Source of the DNA: UBA1924 sp963976625
Lineage (GTDB): Bacteria; Planctomycetota; Phycisphaerae; Phycisphaerales; UBA1924
Assembly: GCA_963976625.1 (NCBI GenBank)
Contig: CAXBLA010000006.1
Span: 61,283-125,282, forward strand
Reading direction: 5' to 3'
DNA length: 64,000 bases
The notes beneath the pieces were generated by a model, which saw nothing but the letters and a program-made list of their open reading frames with translations, was not told the origin of the DNA and did no database searches. Below, one piece after another: positions 28,750-37,769 of the stretch. Position 1 is the stretch's first letter; each line of letters starts with the position of its first letter. The position numbers and the translations under genes are program-made.

Positions 28750-30090
28750 ATGAACCTACACAATGATCCGAGCCAAGCCAACGCGTACACCCGGCGTGCC
28801 TTCTTGCATTCCTCGGCGGTGATGGCGTCGGCCGCGCTCACGGTGCCCTCGTTTATCCAGTCGTCCGCCTTCGCGCTGCCCACAGCCGCGCCGGGGCTCT
28901 CTTCGATCCCCGGTGTGAACGAGGACAACATCCTGATCATCATCCAGCTCTCGGGCGGCAACGACGGGCTCAACACCGTCGTGCCCTTCCGCGACGATGC
29001 GTACCACCGCCTGCGCCCGTCGATCCGGCTCAACGCCACCGGGCTCCATGTGCTGAGCAAGAACGGCTCGAACGGTGCGGGCGATCTGGGGCTCAATGGC
29101 GCGATGACGGGCATCCGCGAGCTCTATGACGAGGGGCAATGCGCTATCGTCCAGGGCGTGGGCTATCCGAACCCGAATCGTTCGCACTTTACCTCGACGG
29201 ACATCTGGCAGACGGCCGACACCTCGGGCACGGGCGACGGCTGGATCGGCAAATACATCGACGCCCAATGTTGCGGCTACGGCAAGGGCGCCAGCGGTCA
29301 GCCCGATGGCTCGCACTCGATCGAGCCCCCCATTGCGATTGGCAATCAGGCTCCGCTGACACTCATCGGTCGCCACATGATGCCGGTGGCCTTTGAGTCG
29401 CCCGATCTGTTCGAGTGGGCCGGTGGGAAGTACTCCGAAGAAATTATCAAGAACCACCACGCCCTGACCGGCACCGAAGGCGGAGATGATGGCGAGCACA
29501 GCCATGACTCTAACAACGCTTTCTTGCAGCGCACCGCGATGGATGCACGGGTGTCGTCGGAGACCATCCGCAAGGCGGTGTCTGCGGAGCCGTTGATCAA
29601 GTATCCAAACTCCAAGCTCGCCAAGCAGCTGAGCATGATCGGATCGATGATCCGCGCCGGAATGAAGACCCGCGTGTACTACGCCTCGCACGGGAGCTTC
29701 GACACCCACGCCAACCAGCTCGGCGGGCACGCCCGGCTGCTCGGGCAGTTCTCCGACGCGGTCAGCGCCTTCCAGAAGGACCTCAAGGCCCAGGGCAACG
29801 ATGGGCGCGTCACAACGATGTGCTTTAGCGAGTTCGGGCGGCGCGTCGCCCAGAACGGATCCAACGGCACCGACCACGGGACAGCCGCCCCGATGTTTAT
29901 GTTTGGTTCCAAGGTCAAGGGCGGGTTCCACTCGCGCCATCCGTCGCTGACGAGCCTGGATAACGGCGATCTCAAGTACACCGCGGACTTCCGCAGCGTG
30001 TACGCCGAGGTGCTCGACAACTGGATGGACGCCAAGAGCCGCGATGTGCTCGGCAGCAGCTACCGCCATCTTCGCGTGCTCGATACATAG
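28750..30090 (+). CDS. DUF1501 family Tat-exported protein
   Basis: A 446-aa protein of the DUF1501 (sulfatase-like fold) family, partner of the upstream DUF1800. The N-terminus has a twin-arginine signal (TRRAFLHSSAVMASAAL...SAFA). Core motifs are IIQLSGGNDGLNTVVPF near residue 60, RSHFTSTDIWQTAD near 135, SHGSFDTHANQ near 315, and FSEFGRRVAQNGSNGTDHG near 357, which resembles alkaline-phosphatase-superfamily metal-site segments. The 46-base gap to DUF1800 and the matching CTACGGAGAACGCG-type leader suggest one transcript. Confidence 0.93.
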   Translation: MNLHNDPSQANAYTRRAFLHSSAVMASAALTVPSFIQSSAFALPTAAPGLSSIPGVNEDNILIIIQLSGGNDGLNTVVPFRDDAYHRLRPSIRLNATGLHVLSKNGSNGAGDLGLNGAMTGIRELYDEGQCAIVQGVGYPNPNRSHFTSTDIWQTADTSGTGDGWIGKYIDAQCCGYGKGASGQPDGSHSIEPPIAIGNQAPLTLIGRHMMPVAFESPDLFEWAGGKYSEEIIKNHHALTGTEGGDDGEHSHDSNNAFLQRTAMDARVSSETIRKAVSAEPLIKYPNSKLAKQLSMIGSMIRAGMKTRVYYASHGSFDTHANQLGGHARLLGQFSDAVSAFQKDLKAQGNDGRVTTMCFSEFGRRVAQNGSNGTDHGTAAPMFMFGSKVKGGFHSRHPSLTSLDNGDLKYTADFRSVYAEVLDNWMDAKSRDVLGSSYRHLRVLDT

Positions 30091-30106
30091 TCGAGAAACG
30101 AGATCA

Positions 30107-30619
30107 TCAAGTTCTCGCGATCAGTGTTGGATCGATATCAGCTTCGGAAAGATGCCCGGTATTCAACTGGGCATAGGTGCCGCACTCCGGACATTGGACG
30201 GCCCGATCGCCTTCATGCTCTATAGGCGTTAACCCGATGAGCGAGTAGTCGCATTGAGTACAAGCCGTGCTTTCAAGTTGCTTACGAATACATTCGTTGA
30301 GCCAGATGTCCCGAGCATATAACCCGACCAGAGCAGGCACCCAGAAGAATCCAGAAGCAATAAACAAGAACCCACAGACAACAATCCAGAATGGAAAAAT
30401 TGTTCCTTGCGATTCTAACTGAGACTCAAAGTTAAAAACTCCCCAAGCCACAACCGCCCAAGTCAAGATCGAGATCGGGAGCGACAGGAGGACCATGACC
30501 ATTCCTACCCATGCATTTTGGAGTTGGCGAGCCCTCCGAATGTACAGCTTGCACACTTCATCATCGAACGGGTCCAGCTCCGGAAATGCGCGCCAGATTT
30601 TCCGGCTCAGGATTCTCAC
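30107..30619 (-). CDS. Zinc-ribbon two-TM protein (CDYSLxGL type)
   Basis: A 170-aa protein. The soluble N-terminus is followed by two membrane helices (VGMVMVLLSLPISILTWAVVAW and PFWIVVCGFLFIASGFFWVPALVGLY) and a C-terminal zinc ribbon CTQCDYSLIGL with CPECG, the same motif as the protein at 1874-2155 but at the opposite end of the chain. Start is GTG, overlapping the upstream gene's stop in GTGA, so the two are probably translationally coupled. Function unknown. Confidence 0.65.
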   Translation of the reverse strand: MRILSRKIWRAFPELDPFDDEVCKLYIRRARQLQNAWVGMVMVLLSLPISILTWAVVAWGVFNFESQLESQGTIFPFWIVVCGFLFIASGFFWVPALVGLYARDIWLNECIRKQLESTACTQCDYSLIGLTPIEHEGDRAVQCPECGTYAQLNTGHLSEADIDPTLIART

Positions 30620-31212
30620 GGCGATTCATTCAGCAGGGCCGCAGGATCGACTTCAAGACTCACCCGCATCTGCTCGGAGACCTGCAGTTCCGCTGGTGGA
30701 ACGGTCGGCGGCGCGTTTGCTGGGATCACATAGGCCAATTCGTTGGCGTCCCGCCGAATGAGCCCGAGGCGACCATCTTTGATCTGCCAGTGCTCGAGAG
30801 CAACATAGTATCCGCCTTGGTCATCGTATTTGATCGGTGTAAAGACCTGCTCGGGTGCGTCGGGATCGCTTCGATCGATCTCGTTATAAATAATCACAAG
30901 CTCAAGCGAGTCCTCGCTGATGTACTCATCGGGGATCGAGATCAGCACGCCGCCCGGCCAGTCGAGCGGGTCGATTGCTCGCCCTTCTCGGCGTGCATCG
31001 ACCGCGCGGGAGACCTCGTCGGCGTCGCGCCCCGCGAGCCATTCGCCCAATGCGTTCGCGTTGCCGGTATCCCCAGCGCCCGCGCCGTAGGGCACCGCGT
31101 CGGCCATCAGACGATCTTTGTCGAGTGAGACAAAGATCCACACCATCAGCAGCGACACGATCGTGATGGGCAGCAGCAGCCAGATCGTTAACGCAATATT
31201 CTTCTTTTTCAT
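30616..31212 (-). CDS. Unknown single-TM protein coupled to the zinc-ribbon gene
   Basis: A 198-aa protein with an N-terminal signal-anchor (MKKKNIALTIWLLLPITIVSLLMVWIFVSL) and an extracytoplasmic domain of about 165 residues rich in Asp/Glu, with motifs GVLISIPDEYIS and YYVALEHWQIKDGRLGLIRR. No family recognised. The ATG at 31212 is preferred over an in-frame GTG 24 bases upstream. It overlaps the downstream zinc-ribbon gene by four bases; the pair likely forms a small operon. Confidence 0.62.
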   Translation of the reverse strand: MKKKNIALTIWLLLPITIVSLLMVWIFVSLDKDRLMADAVPYGAGAGDTGNANALGEWLAGRDADEVSRAVDARREGRAIDPLDWPGGVLISIPDEYISEDSLELVIIYNEIDRSDPDAPEQVFTPIKYDDQGGYYVALEHWQIKDGRLGLIRRDANELAYVIPANAPPTVPPAELQVSEQMRVSLEVDPAALLNESP

Positions 31213-31285
31213 TGAGAGCCCCCGATGCGGATACACACGACGAACACAAAGACGCCGCCCTCGTCAACCAAGATCACATCCTATC

Positions 31286-31311
31286 AAAAAAACACAGGCA
31301 AAAAGCCTGTG
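31286..31311 (-). terminator. Rho-independent terminator after superoxide dismutase
   Basis: Perfect seven-base-pair stem CACAGGC/GCCTGTG with a five-base loop. On the minus strand it is followed by seven T. It lies about 55 bases beyond the sod stop codon and upstream of the next minus-strand gene pair. Confidence 0.85.
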
Positions 31312-31365
31312 CTGTTCAAGAAACTTATAAGTTTTTGAGCAAAAAAACTCATCAGATATATGTGA

Positions 31366-31986
<621 letters not shown>

Positions 31987-32009
31987 GATGTGACTCTCTT
32001 TCTCTGAGG

Positions 32010-32052
32010 CTGAGTGAAAAACCCACCTGCATGGGTGGGGTGATTCACTCAG
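32010..32052 (-). promoter_or_regulatory. Attenuator-like hairpin in the sod leader
   Basis: On the minus strand, a stem CCCACC/GGTGGG with a six-base loop is followed at once by five T, an intrinsic terminator shape, only about 24 bases before the sod ATG. An outer pair CTGAGTGA/TCACTCAG encloses the whole element, including the T run, so pairing of the outer arms would compete with or reshape the terminator. No minus-strand gene lies upstream within 1 kb, so a simple upstream-gene terminator is unlikely. Confidence 0.5.
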
Positions 32053-32151
32053 AAATTGTGGACGAAATGTGAACAGGGCGCACCAAAATAGACACAAATC
32101 CCCAATTTTTTACAAAGTTGTCAGGGATGGGCTTGAAATGGGAGTTGCTGG

Positions 32152-32180
32152 TTGCTACTTGCATTTGATTTGTGTATACT
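32152..32180 (+). promoter_or_regulatory. Sigma-70-type promoter facing the orphan region
   Basis: TTGCTA, a 17-base spacer, then TATACT on the plus strand. Transcription would start near 32187 and enter a stretch with no recognisable coding sequence. Recognised by eye only. Confidence 0.45.
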
Positions 32181-32186
32181 GGCGGC

Positions 32187-33145
32187 CCGTGTGAAGGCAA
32201 ACGGACGGCGCGACCAGGTCAAGCCGAAGGATGCCCGGAGAATGACACTAGGCCCGATCTTATCGGCCGTCAACCTCCTCGCAAACGCCTTCAAATGGGG
32301 CTCTTGGTGCCAAGGACGACACCGAGAGCGGAGCTTCGCTGGAGATTGAGTTCTTCAGCTATCAGCTTTGAATCTGACCAGGATGAGTCGAAGCGAGGCG
32401 CGTATTGGTGCTGGCGTGTGCGTTTTGAGGCTTTCCGGCCACAAATCACACCAAACCAGAGCAATTGCACAGATCGCTGAGTCGGTGATGCTTTTTCCCG
32501 GCTGACATCCGAAGAAATTGTGTGATTCTTGTGTTTTTCAACCATCTGAATCGAAACTTTACACCAAGGGCGCTCGTACCTATACAAAGCGAGTGCACTC
32601 GTTTGAGCTTGGTCGAGTCGTCGGTTCGCCAAACACACCAATCGCACTCGTTACGCAGTCGATTCGAGCGGGAAACCCCGCTTATCCGTCTGAGGCCCAA
32701 CACGGTCCAGAACGCGTTGTGATAGCACCGGTGATCTGAATCCTTTGATTCCACTGATTACCTGCTCATCCAATCAACGCCTGGCCAACGAAGCATGGGC
32801 TTTCAGGCAACCGTCGTCCCCTCGCACACTGGATGTGCTTGGGCATCACATGTAGGAAATGGGATTGACGCCCGCCAAGTCTGCCTTTTGGGGCTTTGCG
32901 AGCGTCGAAGACAACTCGATTGATGCCGGACACTGCTGGCTCTGAAGCTGACGCCCCCCGTGGGTGGTTTGAATCAGAAAAAGCAATGAAGGTTTCAGGC
33001 AAGTTGTTGACGGTTGAATGCTTGCGGGTCTTTTCCTAAGAAGGCCCAATGAGTATTCAAAGTAGATCATTCACGCTTTACGCTTTTGCTGGTTCAGATC
33101 GAGCCGGACCCAAGGGCCGAAGCGTTGGGAACCACAGATTAGCCG
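32187..33145. other. Gene-poor kilobase between sod and the sigma factor
   Basis: No open frame here has convincing codon use or a known motif, and GC content is lower than the neighbours. Visible structure: a 12-base palindrome CGAGTGCACTCG at 32590-32601, a six-base-pair hairpin AGCGGG/CCCGCT at 32667-32682, and the plus-strand promoter just before 32187. It could hold an unrecognised non-coding RNA, a decayed gene or the long leader of the sigma-factor gene. tmRNA, RNase P and 6S signatures were looked for and not seen. Confidence 0.4.
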
Positions 33146-33172
33146 TTGCAGGATCGTGACGGCGGAGACAGC

Positions 33173-34228
33173 ATGATGCAAGCAACAACCAACAACCCGA
33201 GCCCACTCGAGCAGATGCGTCGCAGGCATCGCGTCGGTGTGTCACGGACCTCGACGCGTGCGGGCAAAACCGCGCGTCAGCTCTCGCATGAGGACGAGCG
33301 TTTGCTCACCCAGATCCTCGCCAAGGAGCAGGATTTCATCGACTCTGAAGTCTTCTACGAAGAAGACGCCGAGCAGAACATTTACGAAGATGCGCCCGAT
33401 ATCGCCCTCCCCGACACCACCTGGTACCACCCGGTAATGGATGATATTTCGTCGATTACCCGCACGCGGACGGTCAAGTCGTCGCAGCAGGTGATCCTGA
33501 CGGGTGCCGAGGAACGGGTGTTGTTCCATCAGTTCAACTACTCGCGCTACCGCGTGTACAAGCTGCAGATGGATGCCTGGGCCCGCCCAGACAAGAAGCC
33601 AACGCCCGAGCAGGCCGACCAGCTCTTGCACTGGTTCCGCAAGTCCGAGCGTATCCGCGAGCAGATCGCCGAGACCAACCTCGCCCTCGTCTTGGCGATG
33701 GCCAAGCGGACGCGGATGAGCGAGGTCGACTTTGCCGATCTCGTCTCCGAGGGCAACATGGCCCTGCTGCGTGCGGTCGATAAGTTCGACGCCGGCCGCG
33801 GGTTCAAGTTCTCGACCTACGCGTGTCGCGCGATCCTCAAGGCGTTCTCCCGTCAGGGCATGAAGTTGAGCAAGTACCGCCAGCGCTTCCCGACCGATTT
33901 CGATCCCAAGCTCGAGAAGTCGAACTTCCTCGAGACCAAGCGGGCCGACTTCGAGAAGGACACCGCCTCGGAGGTCCGTGAGATCGTCGTCGCCAACCGC
34001 GCCGACCTCTCGGATGTCGAACGCACCGTGCTCGAGCACCGTTTCGGGCTCGAAACCGGAGGCATGGAGAAACCCATGACCCTCGAACAGGTCGGGCAGA
34101 TCATCGGCGTGACCAAAGAACGCGTCCGTCAGATCCAGAACAAGGCGATGGAAAAAATCCGCGTCGAGCTCGAAGCCAAGTTCCTCGGCACCGTCGACCA
34201 AGAGCCAGAACCCGTGGGTGCCAAGTAA
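33173..34228 (+). CDS. Sigma-70 family RNA polymerase sigma factor lacking region 3
   Basis: A 351-aa sigma factor. Start at ATG 33173 after GGCGGAG; an adjacent ATG at 33176 is equivalent. Residues 1-150 are a poorly conserved region with acidic patches. Region 2 is clear: NLALVLAMAKRTRM, DFADLVSEGNMALLRAVDKFD and GRGFKFSTYACRAILKAFSRQG. A short linker of about 65 residues replaces the usual region 3, then region 4 follows: LSDVERTVLEHRFGL, MTLEQVGQIIGVTKERVRQIQNKA, the -35-binding helix-turn-helix. It is therefore unlikely to be the primary RpoD and resembles planctomycete alternative sigma factors. Followed by a terminator. Confidence 0.85.
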   Translation: MMQATTNNPSPLEQMRRRHRVGVSRTSTRAGKTARQLSHEDERLLTQILAKEQDFIDSEVFYEEDAEQNIYEDAPDIALPDTTWYHPVMDDISSITRTRTVKSSQQVILTGAEERVLFHQFNYSRYRVYKLQMDAWARPDKKPTPEQADQLLHWFRKSERIREQIAETNLALVLAMAKRTRMSEVDFADLVSEGNMALLRAVDKFDAGRGFKFSTYACRAILKAFSRQGMKLSKYRQRFPTDFDPKLEKSNFLETKRADFEKDTASEVREIVVANRADLSDVERTVLEHRFGLETGGMEKPMTLEQVGQIIGVTKERVRQIQNKAMEKIRVELEAKFLGTVDQEPEPVGAK

Positions 34229-34254
34229 GCCACGGCCAACTTGAACTCATCGAG

Positions 34255-34281
34255 AGCGGATCCGTAAGGGTCCGCTTTTTT
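34255..34281 (+). terminator. Rho-independent terminator after the sigma factor
   Basis: Stem AGCGGATCC/GGGTCCGCT (one G-T pair) with a GTAA loop, followed by six T, starting about 26 bases after the sigma-factor stop codon. Confidence 0.85.
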
Positions 34282-34454
34282 CATAGGCCAATTCTCTGGC
34301 GAGCAGCCCGCCGATGGAACCTCACCACCCGTTGCATCGAACAGAAAACACCCGGGCTATTCTGCCCAGTGCATCGAGCACCTCTTTCGATGCCCAGATC
34401 AGCCTCGACCGCCCTGCGCGATCCTGCCTGGATCTTGGGATCAGTCAATCCCCC

Positions 34455-34483
34455 GAGTTGAGCCCTGATCTCGTGTGTATAAT
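34455..34483 (+). promoter_or_regulatory. Probable promoter of the pilT locus
   Basis: A perfect TATAAT at 34478-34483, with a weak -35 (GAGTTG) 17 bases upstream. It sits about 70 bases before the pilT start and downstream of the sigma-factor terminator, so the locus is likely transcribed on its own. Confidence 0.45.
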
Positions 34484-34550
34484 AGGGTTCAATTGACCAT
34501 CTCCCGGGGCCCACACGCCGCGGGTCACCATAGACAAGGATTATGCAAAC

Positions 34551-35708
34551 ATGAGTGTGAACGAAGCCCCCGCCTCCACCGCCACCGCGGGTCATTGCGA
34601 CCTTGACCCGGGCGTAGCCAAAAAAGACCCCCACGCCACCCGCTGGGGCGACTTCCTCAAAGCCACCATCCGCTTCGGGGCTTCCGACCTCATCATGAAG
34701 TCCGACCAGAAACCCAAGATCCGCATGCGCGGCACGCTCAAAGCCATGGATGTCGAACCCGTCTCGGCGGCTGAGTTCTTCAAGATCACCAAAGAGATCC
34801 TGACCGAAGAACAGATGAAGGACCTGCACAAGTTCGGATCCGTTGACTTCGCGTACAACTACGATGCCAAGCACCGCTTCCGTGTCAATCTCTTCCAGGC
34901 CCGGGGCACCATCTCCGTGGCGGCTCGAAACATCACCTCCGAGATCCTGCCCTTCGAGGGGCTCTACCTGCCCGAGGTCATGAGCGAGGTGGCGATGCAG
35001 CCTCAGGGCATCGTGCTGCTTTGTGGTGTGACGGGCTCGGGTAAGTCCACCACCATCGCGTCGATGATCGACTACATCAACGCACGCAAGAGCGTGCACA
35101 TCCTCACGCTCGAAGACCCCATCGAGTACATCTTCGAGGACCGCAAGGCCACCATCAACCAACGCGAGATTGGGCTCGACTGCCTGGACTTTAAGACCGG
35201 GCTGCGTGCACTCGTTCGTGAGAACCCCGATGTGGTATTGATCGGTGAAATGCGTGACCAGGAGACCTTCGAAGCCGCGCTCCATGCTGCGGAGACGGGT
35301 CACTTGGTGTTCGGGACGATCCATGCTTCGTCGACCACCCAGACCTTCTCGCGTATCTACGGGCTCTTCCCGCAGGAAGAGGTCGATCAGGTCCGCAAGA
35401 TCCTCGCGTACCAGATGCGTGCGTTTGTGTACCAGAAGCTGCTGCCCACGCTCCACGAGAAGATCTTCCGCATCCCCGCCCTCGAGATCCTGATCAACAA
35501 CGGCGTCGTCAAGAAGTACATCCTCGAAGAACGCGAGGGCGACCTGCGCGATGTGCTCAACTCGATCGAAGCCAAGCAGATCGGGATGATCGACTTCAAC
35601 GACTCGCTCGTGAAGCTCGTTGAGGATGAGTACATCCACATGCGGACCGCGATCGAGGCATCGCCCAATGTTGACGAGCTGCAGATGAAGCTCAAGAAGT
35701 TCAGCTAA
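34551..35708 (+). CDS. pilT: PilT/PilU-family twitching-motility ATPase
   Basis: A 385-aa hexameric secretion/pilus ATPase that drives pilus retraction in known systems. N-terminal PAS-like domain (FLKATIRFGASDLIMKSDQKPKIRMRG). Walker A GVTGSGKSTT is near residue 160. Asp box LTLEDPIEYIF is near 188. Walker B NPDVVLIGEMRDQETFEAAL is near 223, and the His box TGHLVFGTIHASSTTQT is near 248. The C-terminal PilT AIRNLIRE-like segment is replaced by EEREGDLRDVLNSIEAKQIGMIDFNDSL. All catalytic residues are intact, in contrast with the downstream gene. AAGGA lies 10 bases before the ATG. Confidence 0.92.
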   Translation: MSVNEAPASTATAGHCDLDPGVAKKDPHATRWGDFLKATIRFGASDLIMKSDQKPKIRMRGTLKAMDVEPVSAAEFFKITKEILTEEQMKDLHKFGSVDFAYNYDAKHRFRVNLFQARGTISVAARNITSEILPFEGLYLPEVMSEVAMQPQGIVLLCGVTGSGKSTTIASMIDYINARKSVHILTLEDPIEYIFEDRKATINQREIGLDCLDFKTGLRALVRENPDVVLIGEMRDQETFEAALHAAETGHLVFGTIHASSTTQTFSRIYGLFPQEEVDQVRKILAYQMRAFVYQKLLPTLHEKIFRIPALEILINNGVVKKYILEEREGDLRDVLNSIEAKQIGMIDFNDSLVKLVEDEYIHMRTAIEASPNVDELQMKLKKFS

Positions 35709-35913
35709 GCCCGTTCGCGGCTCTGTTCTACGGGCCGGGAGGTCTCGGGTTGCCTTCAACTTGGGCCCGCCGATGATGGTGTGAGGGGGCGAGAGCCTCT
35801 ACAATGGTGCCCCGGCGACTCAGTCAGCGCTCGGGGACACAGTTTCGGGCATCGCCCACCGACCGCGCGGCCTGGCCGCGCGAATGACGAACGACTTTGG
35901 AGAGGATACGACC

Positions 35914-37698
35914 GTGCTCGATTCCATGCTCATGACCATCGCCGAACCCATGGGCTCGGCCACTCTGGCCAGCTCTACGCTTGGCTCTGCTTTCACACTG
36001 GCCGCGGGCGAGACCTATACGCTTGTGTCTTGGTGGAAGCCCTTGATTTTGATGCTCCCCTTCCTCGGGTGGGCGTGGATGCTCTCGACGATCCTCGACA
36101 AGCACGCCAAACGCTTCTTCCTCGGGCAAGAGAAGTGGAACCTGATCCATATGGTCTTCGGGATCGTCGCCCTCGGTGTCGGATTCCTGCTCCCGATCGG
36201 CGGGATCGCGGGCATCGCGGCCGGCTTCTTTGGTGCGATCGTGGTCCTGGCGATTGACCTGGGCATCTTCATCAGCATCGCCAACAAGGACGAGCGCATC
36301 CCCGAGGCCTCCAAGCTCACGCTCGACTTCTCCGAGATGTCCCAGCGTCGAGATGATAAACGCGAAGCCAAGAAGCTGGGTGCTTCGGAGCTGACCATCG
36401 TCAACGCCAGCAAGATGAAGGTCATGCCCCCCGACAAAGATAGCCCCGCCTACGCGGTGCGTGTGGCGGCCGAAGAGATCATCATCAACGCCCACCGCGC
36501 TCACGCCTCGCAGGTGGACATCATCCCCGCCAACGAGAACACCTACGCCGCGTCGATGCTCGTTGACGGCGTACGCCAGGCCGGCGAGCCGATCGCCAAG
36601 GCCGACGCGATCCAGATCATTGACTTCTGGAAGAAGTGCGCCGGGCTCGATATCGAGGACCGCAGACGCAAGCTCATCGGGGAGACCACCGTCTCGAGCG
36701 AGAGCATCTCCAACATCATCGTCAAGATGATCTCCAGCGGCTCCAAGCGTGGCATGGTGCTCTCGATGATCTTCAATCCACAGGCCGCCGTCCGCCGGAA
36801 CCCCGAGGACTTGGGCTTGTTCGACAAGCAGCTCGAAGAGCTCAACTCGTGGGCCGAAGAGACCACCGGCGTCGTTTTGCTCGCCGCCCCGAGCGACAAC
36901 GGGCGCACCACCACGATGTACTCGATGTTCAAGCTCCACGACGCGTACACCTCCAACATCCAGACCATCGAGACCGAGATCGAGGACGCGATCGAGGGCG
37001 TCAAGCAGATCCACTTCGACGCCACCGACGAGGACGCCGATTTCGCGACCCTGGTTCGCTCCACGCTCCGGCGTGACCCGGACATCGTGGGCGTGTGCGA
37101 TCTGCCCGATATCGAGACCGGCAAGAACATCGCCAACGCGGATCTTGATCGCACGCGGGTGTACCTTTCGATCAAGGCCGACAGCGCGATCGCGGCCATC
37201 CAGATGTATGTCCGGGCCGTGGGCGACGCGAAGCTCGCCGCTGCTGGGCTCCGGGGCGTGGTGGGCGAGAAGCTCATCCGCATGTTGTGTGGCAACTGCA
37301 AGGTCGGGTACGCACCGACCCCCGAGATGCTCAAGAAGCTCGGGCTGCCGGCCGACAAGATCAAGCAGCTCAATAAGAAGGGCGGGCAGGTGCTCATCCG
37401 CAACAAACCAGAGGTCTGCCCGGTATGCAACGGGGTGGGCTATATCGGCCAGACCGGCTGCTTCGGCGTATTCCCGATCGAGGACGAAGAGCGCAAGATG
37501 ATCGCCGCCGAGAACTGGAACGGGCTGCGGACGGCGATGCGTAAGCGTTCGCTCCCCACCGTCCAGCAGGCTGCCCTCCGCAAGGCGGTCGAGGGGCTCA
37601 CCAGCATCGAGGAGGTCTCCCGGATCTCCGCGGCGCCGGCGAAGAAATCCTCCGGCTCGAGTTCATCATCCAAACCCGTCGCGGCCAAAGGCGAATAA
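35914..37698 (+). CDS. Membrane-anchored PilB/GspE-like protein with degenerate ATPase site
   Basis: About 594 aa. The GTG at 35914, seven bases after GGAGAGGA, is preferred; an ATG 30 bases upstream is in frame. Three predicted membrane helices lie near residues 36-126 (PLILMLPFLGWAWMLSTIL, LIHMVFGIVALGVGFLLPIGG, GFFGAIVVLAIDLGIFISI). A GspE/PilB core follows: N2-like ASQVDIIPANENTYAASMLVDGV, LDIEDRRRKLIGE, and a C-terminal tetracysteine zinc site CGNC...CPVCNGVGYIGQTG. The Walker A reads APSDNGRTTT (36883-36915), with Arg for Lys and no Gly triad. The Walker B region reads DIVGVCDLPDIETG (about 37078-37119), losing the Glu and Arg, and the TGH/TLH histidines are absent. It is probably a structural or regulatory pseudo-ATPase. 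Confidence 0.8.
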   Translation: MLDSMLMTIAEPMGSATLASSTLGSAFTLAAGETYTLVSWWKPLILMLPFLGWAWMLSTILDKHAKRFFLGQEKWNLIHMVFGIVALGVGFLLPIGGIAGIAAGFFGAIVVLAIDLGIFISIANKDERIPEASKLTLDFSEMSQRRDDKREAKKLGASELTIVNASKMKVMPPDKDSPAYAVRVAAEEIIINAHRAHASQVDIIPANENTYAASMLVDGVRQAGEPIAKADAIQIIDFWKKCAGLDIEDRRRKLIGETTVSSESISNIIVKMISSGSKRGMVLSMIFNPQAAVRRNPEDLGLFDKQLEELNSWAEETTGVVLLAAPSDNGRTTTMYSMFKLHDAYTSNIQTIETEIEDAIEGVKQIHFDATDEDADFATLVRSTLRRDPDIVGVCDLPDIETGKNIANADLDRTRVYLSIKADSAIAAIQMYVRAVGDAKLAAAGLRGVVGEKLIRMLCGNCKVGYAPTPEMLKKLGLPADKIKQLNKKGGQVLIRNKPEVCPVCNGVGYIGQTGCFGVFPIEDEERKMIAAENWNGLRTAMRKRSLPTVQQAALRKAVEGLTSIEEVSRISAAPAKKSSGSSSSSKPVAAKGE

Positions 37699-37769
37699 AC
37701 CTTCGAGCTCACGAAACTGACACACTGACCGAGATACAGCTCGACACCGAGCATCCGGAGAACCACACC

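Noticed and set aside
32187..32300. SRP-RNA-like words (ACCAGGTC...CCGAAGG) after the orphan promoter
   Set aside because: The universal GGAA tetraloop flanked by the AGCAG internal loop is not present, so the SRP RNA identity was not accepted.
34281..35759. A 492-residue minus-strand open frame opposite pilT
   Set aside because: Shadow of the intact PilT gene, with no family motif and no Shine-Dalgarno.
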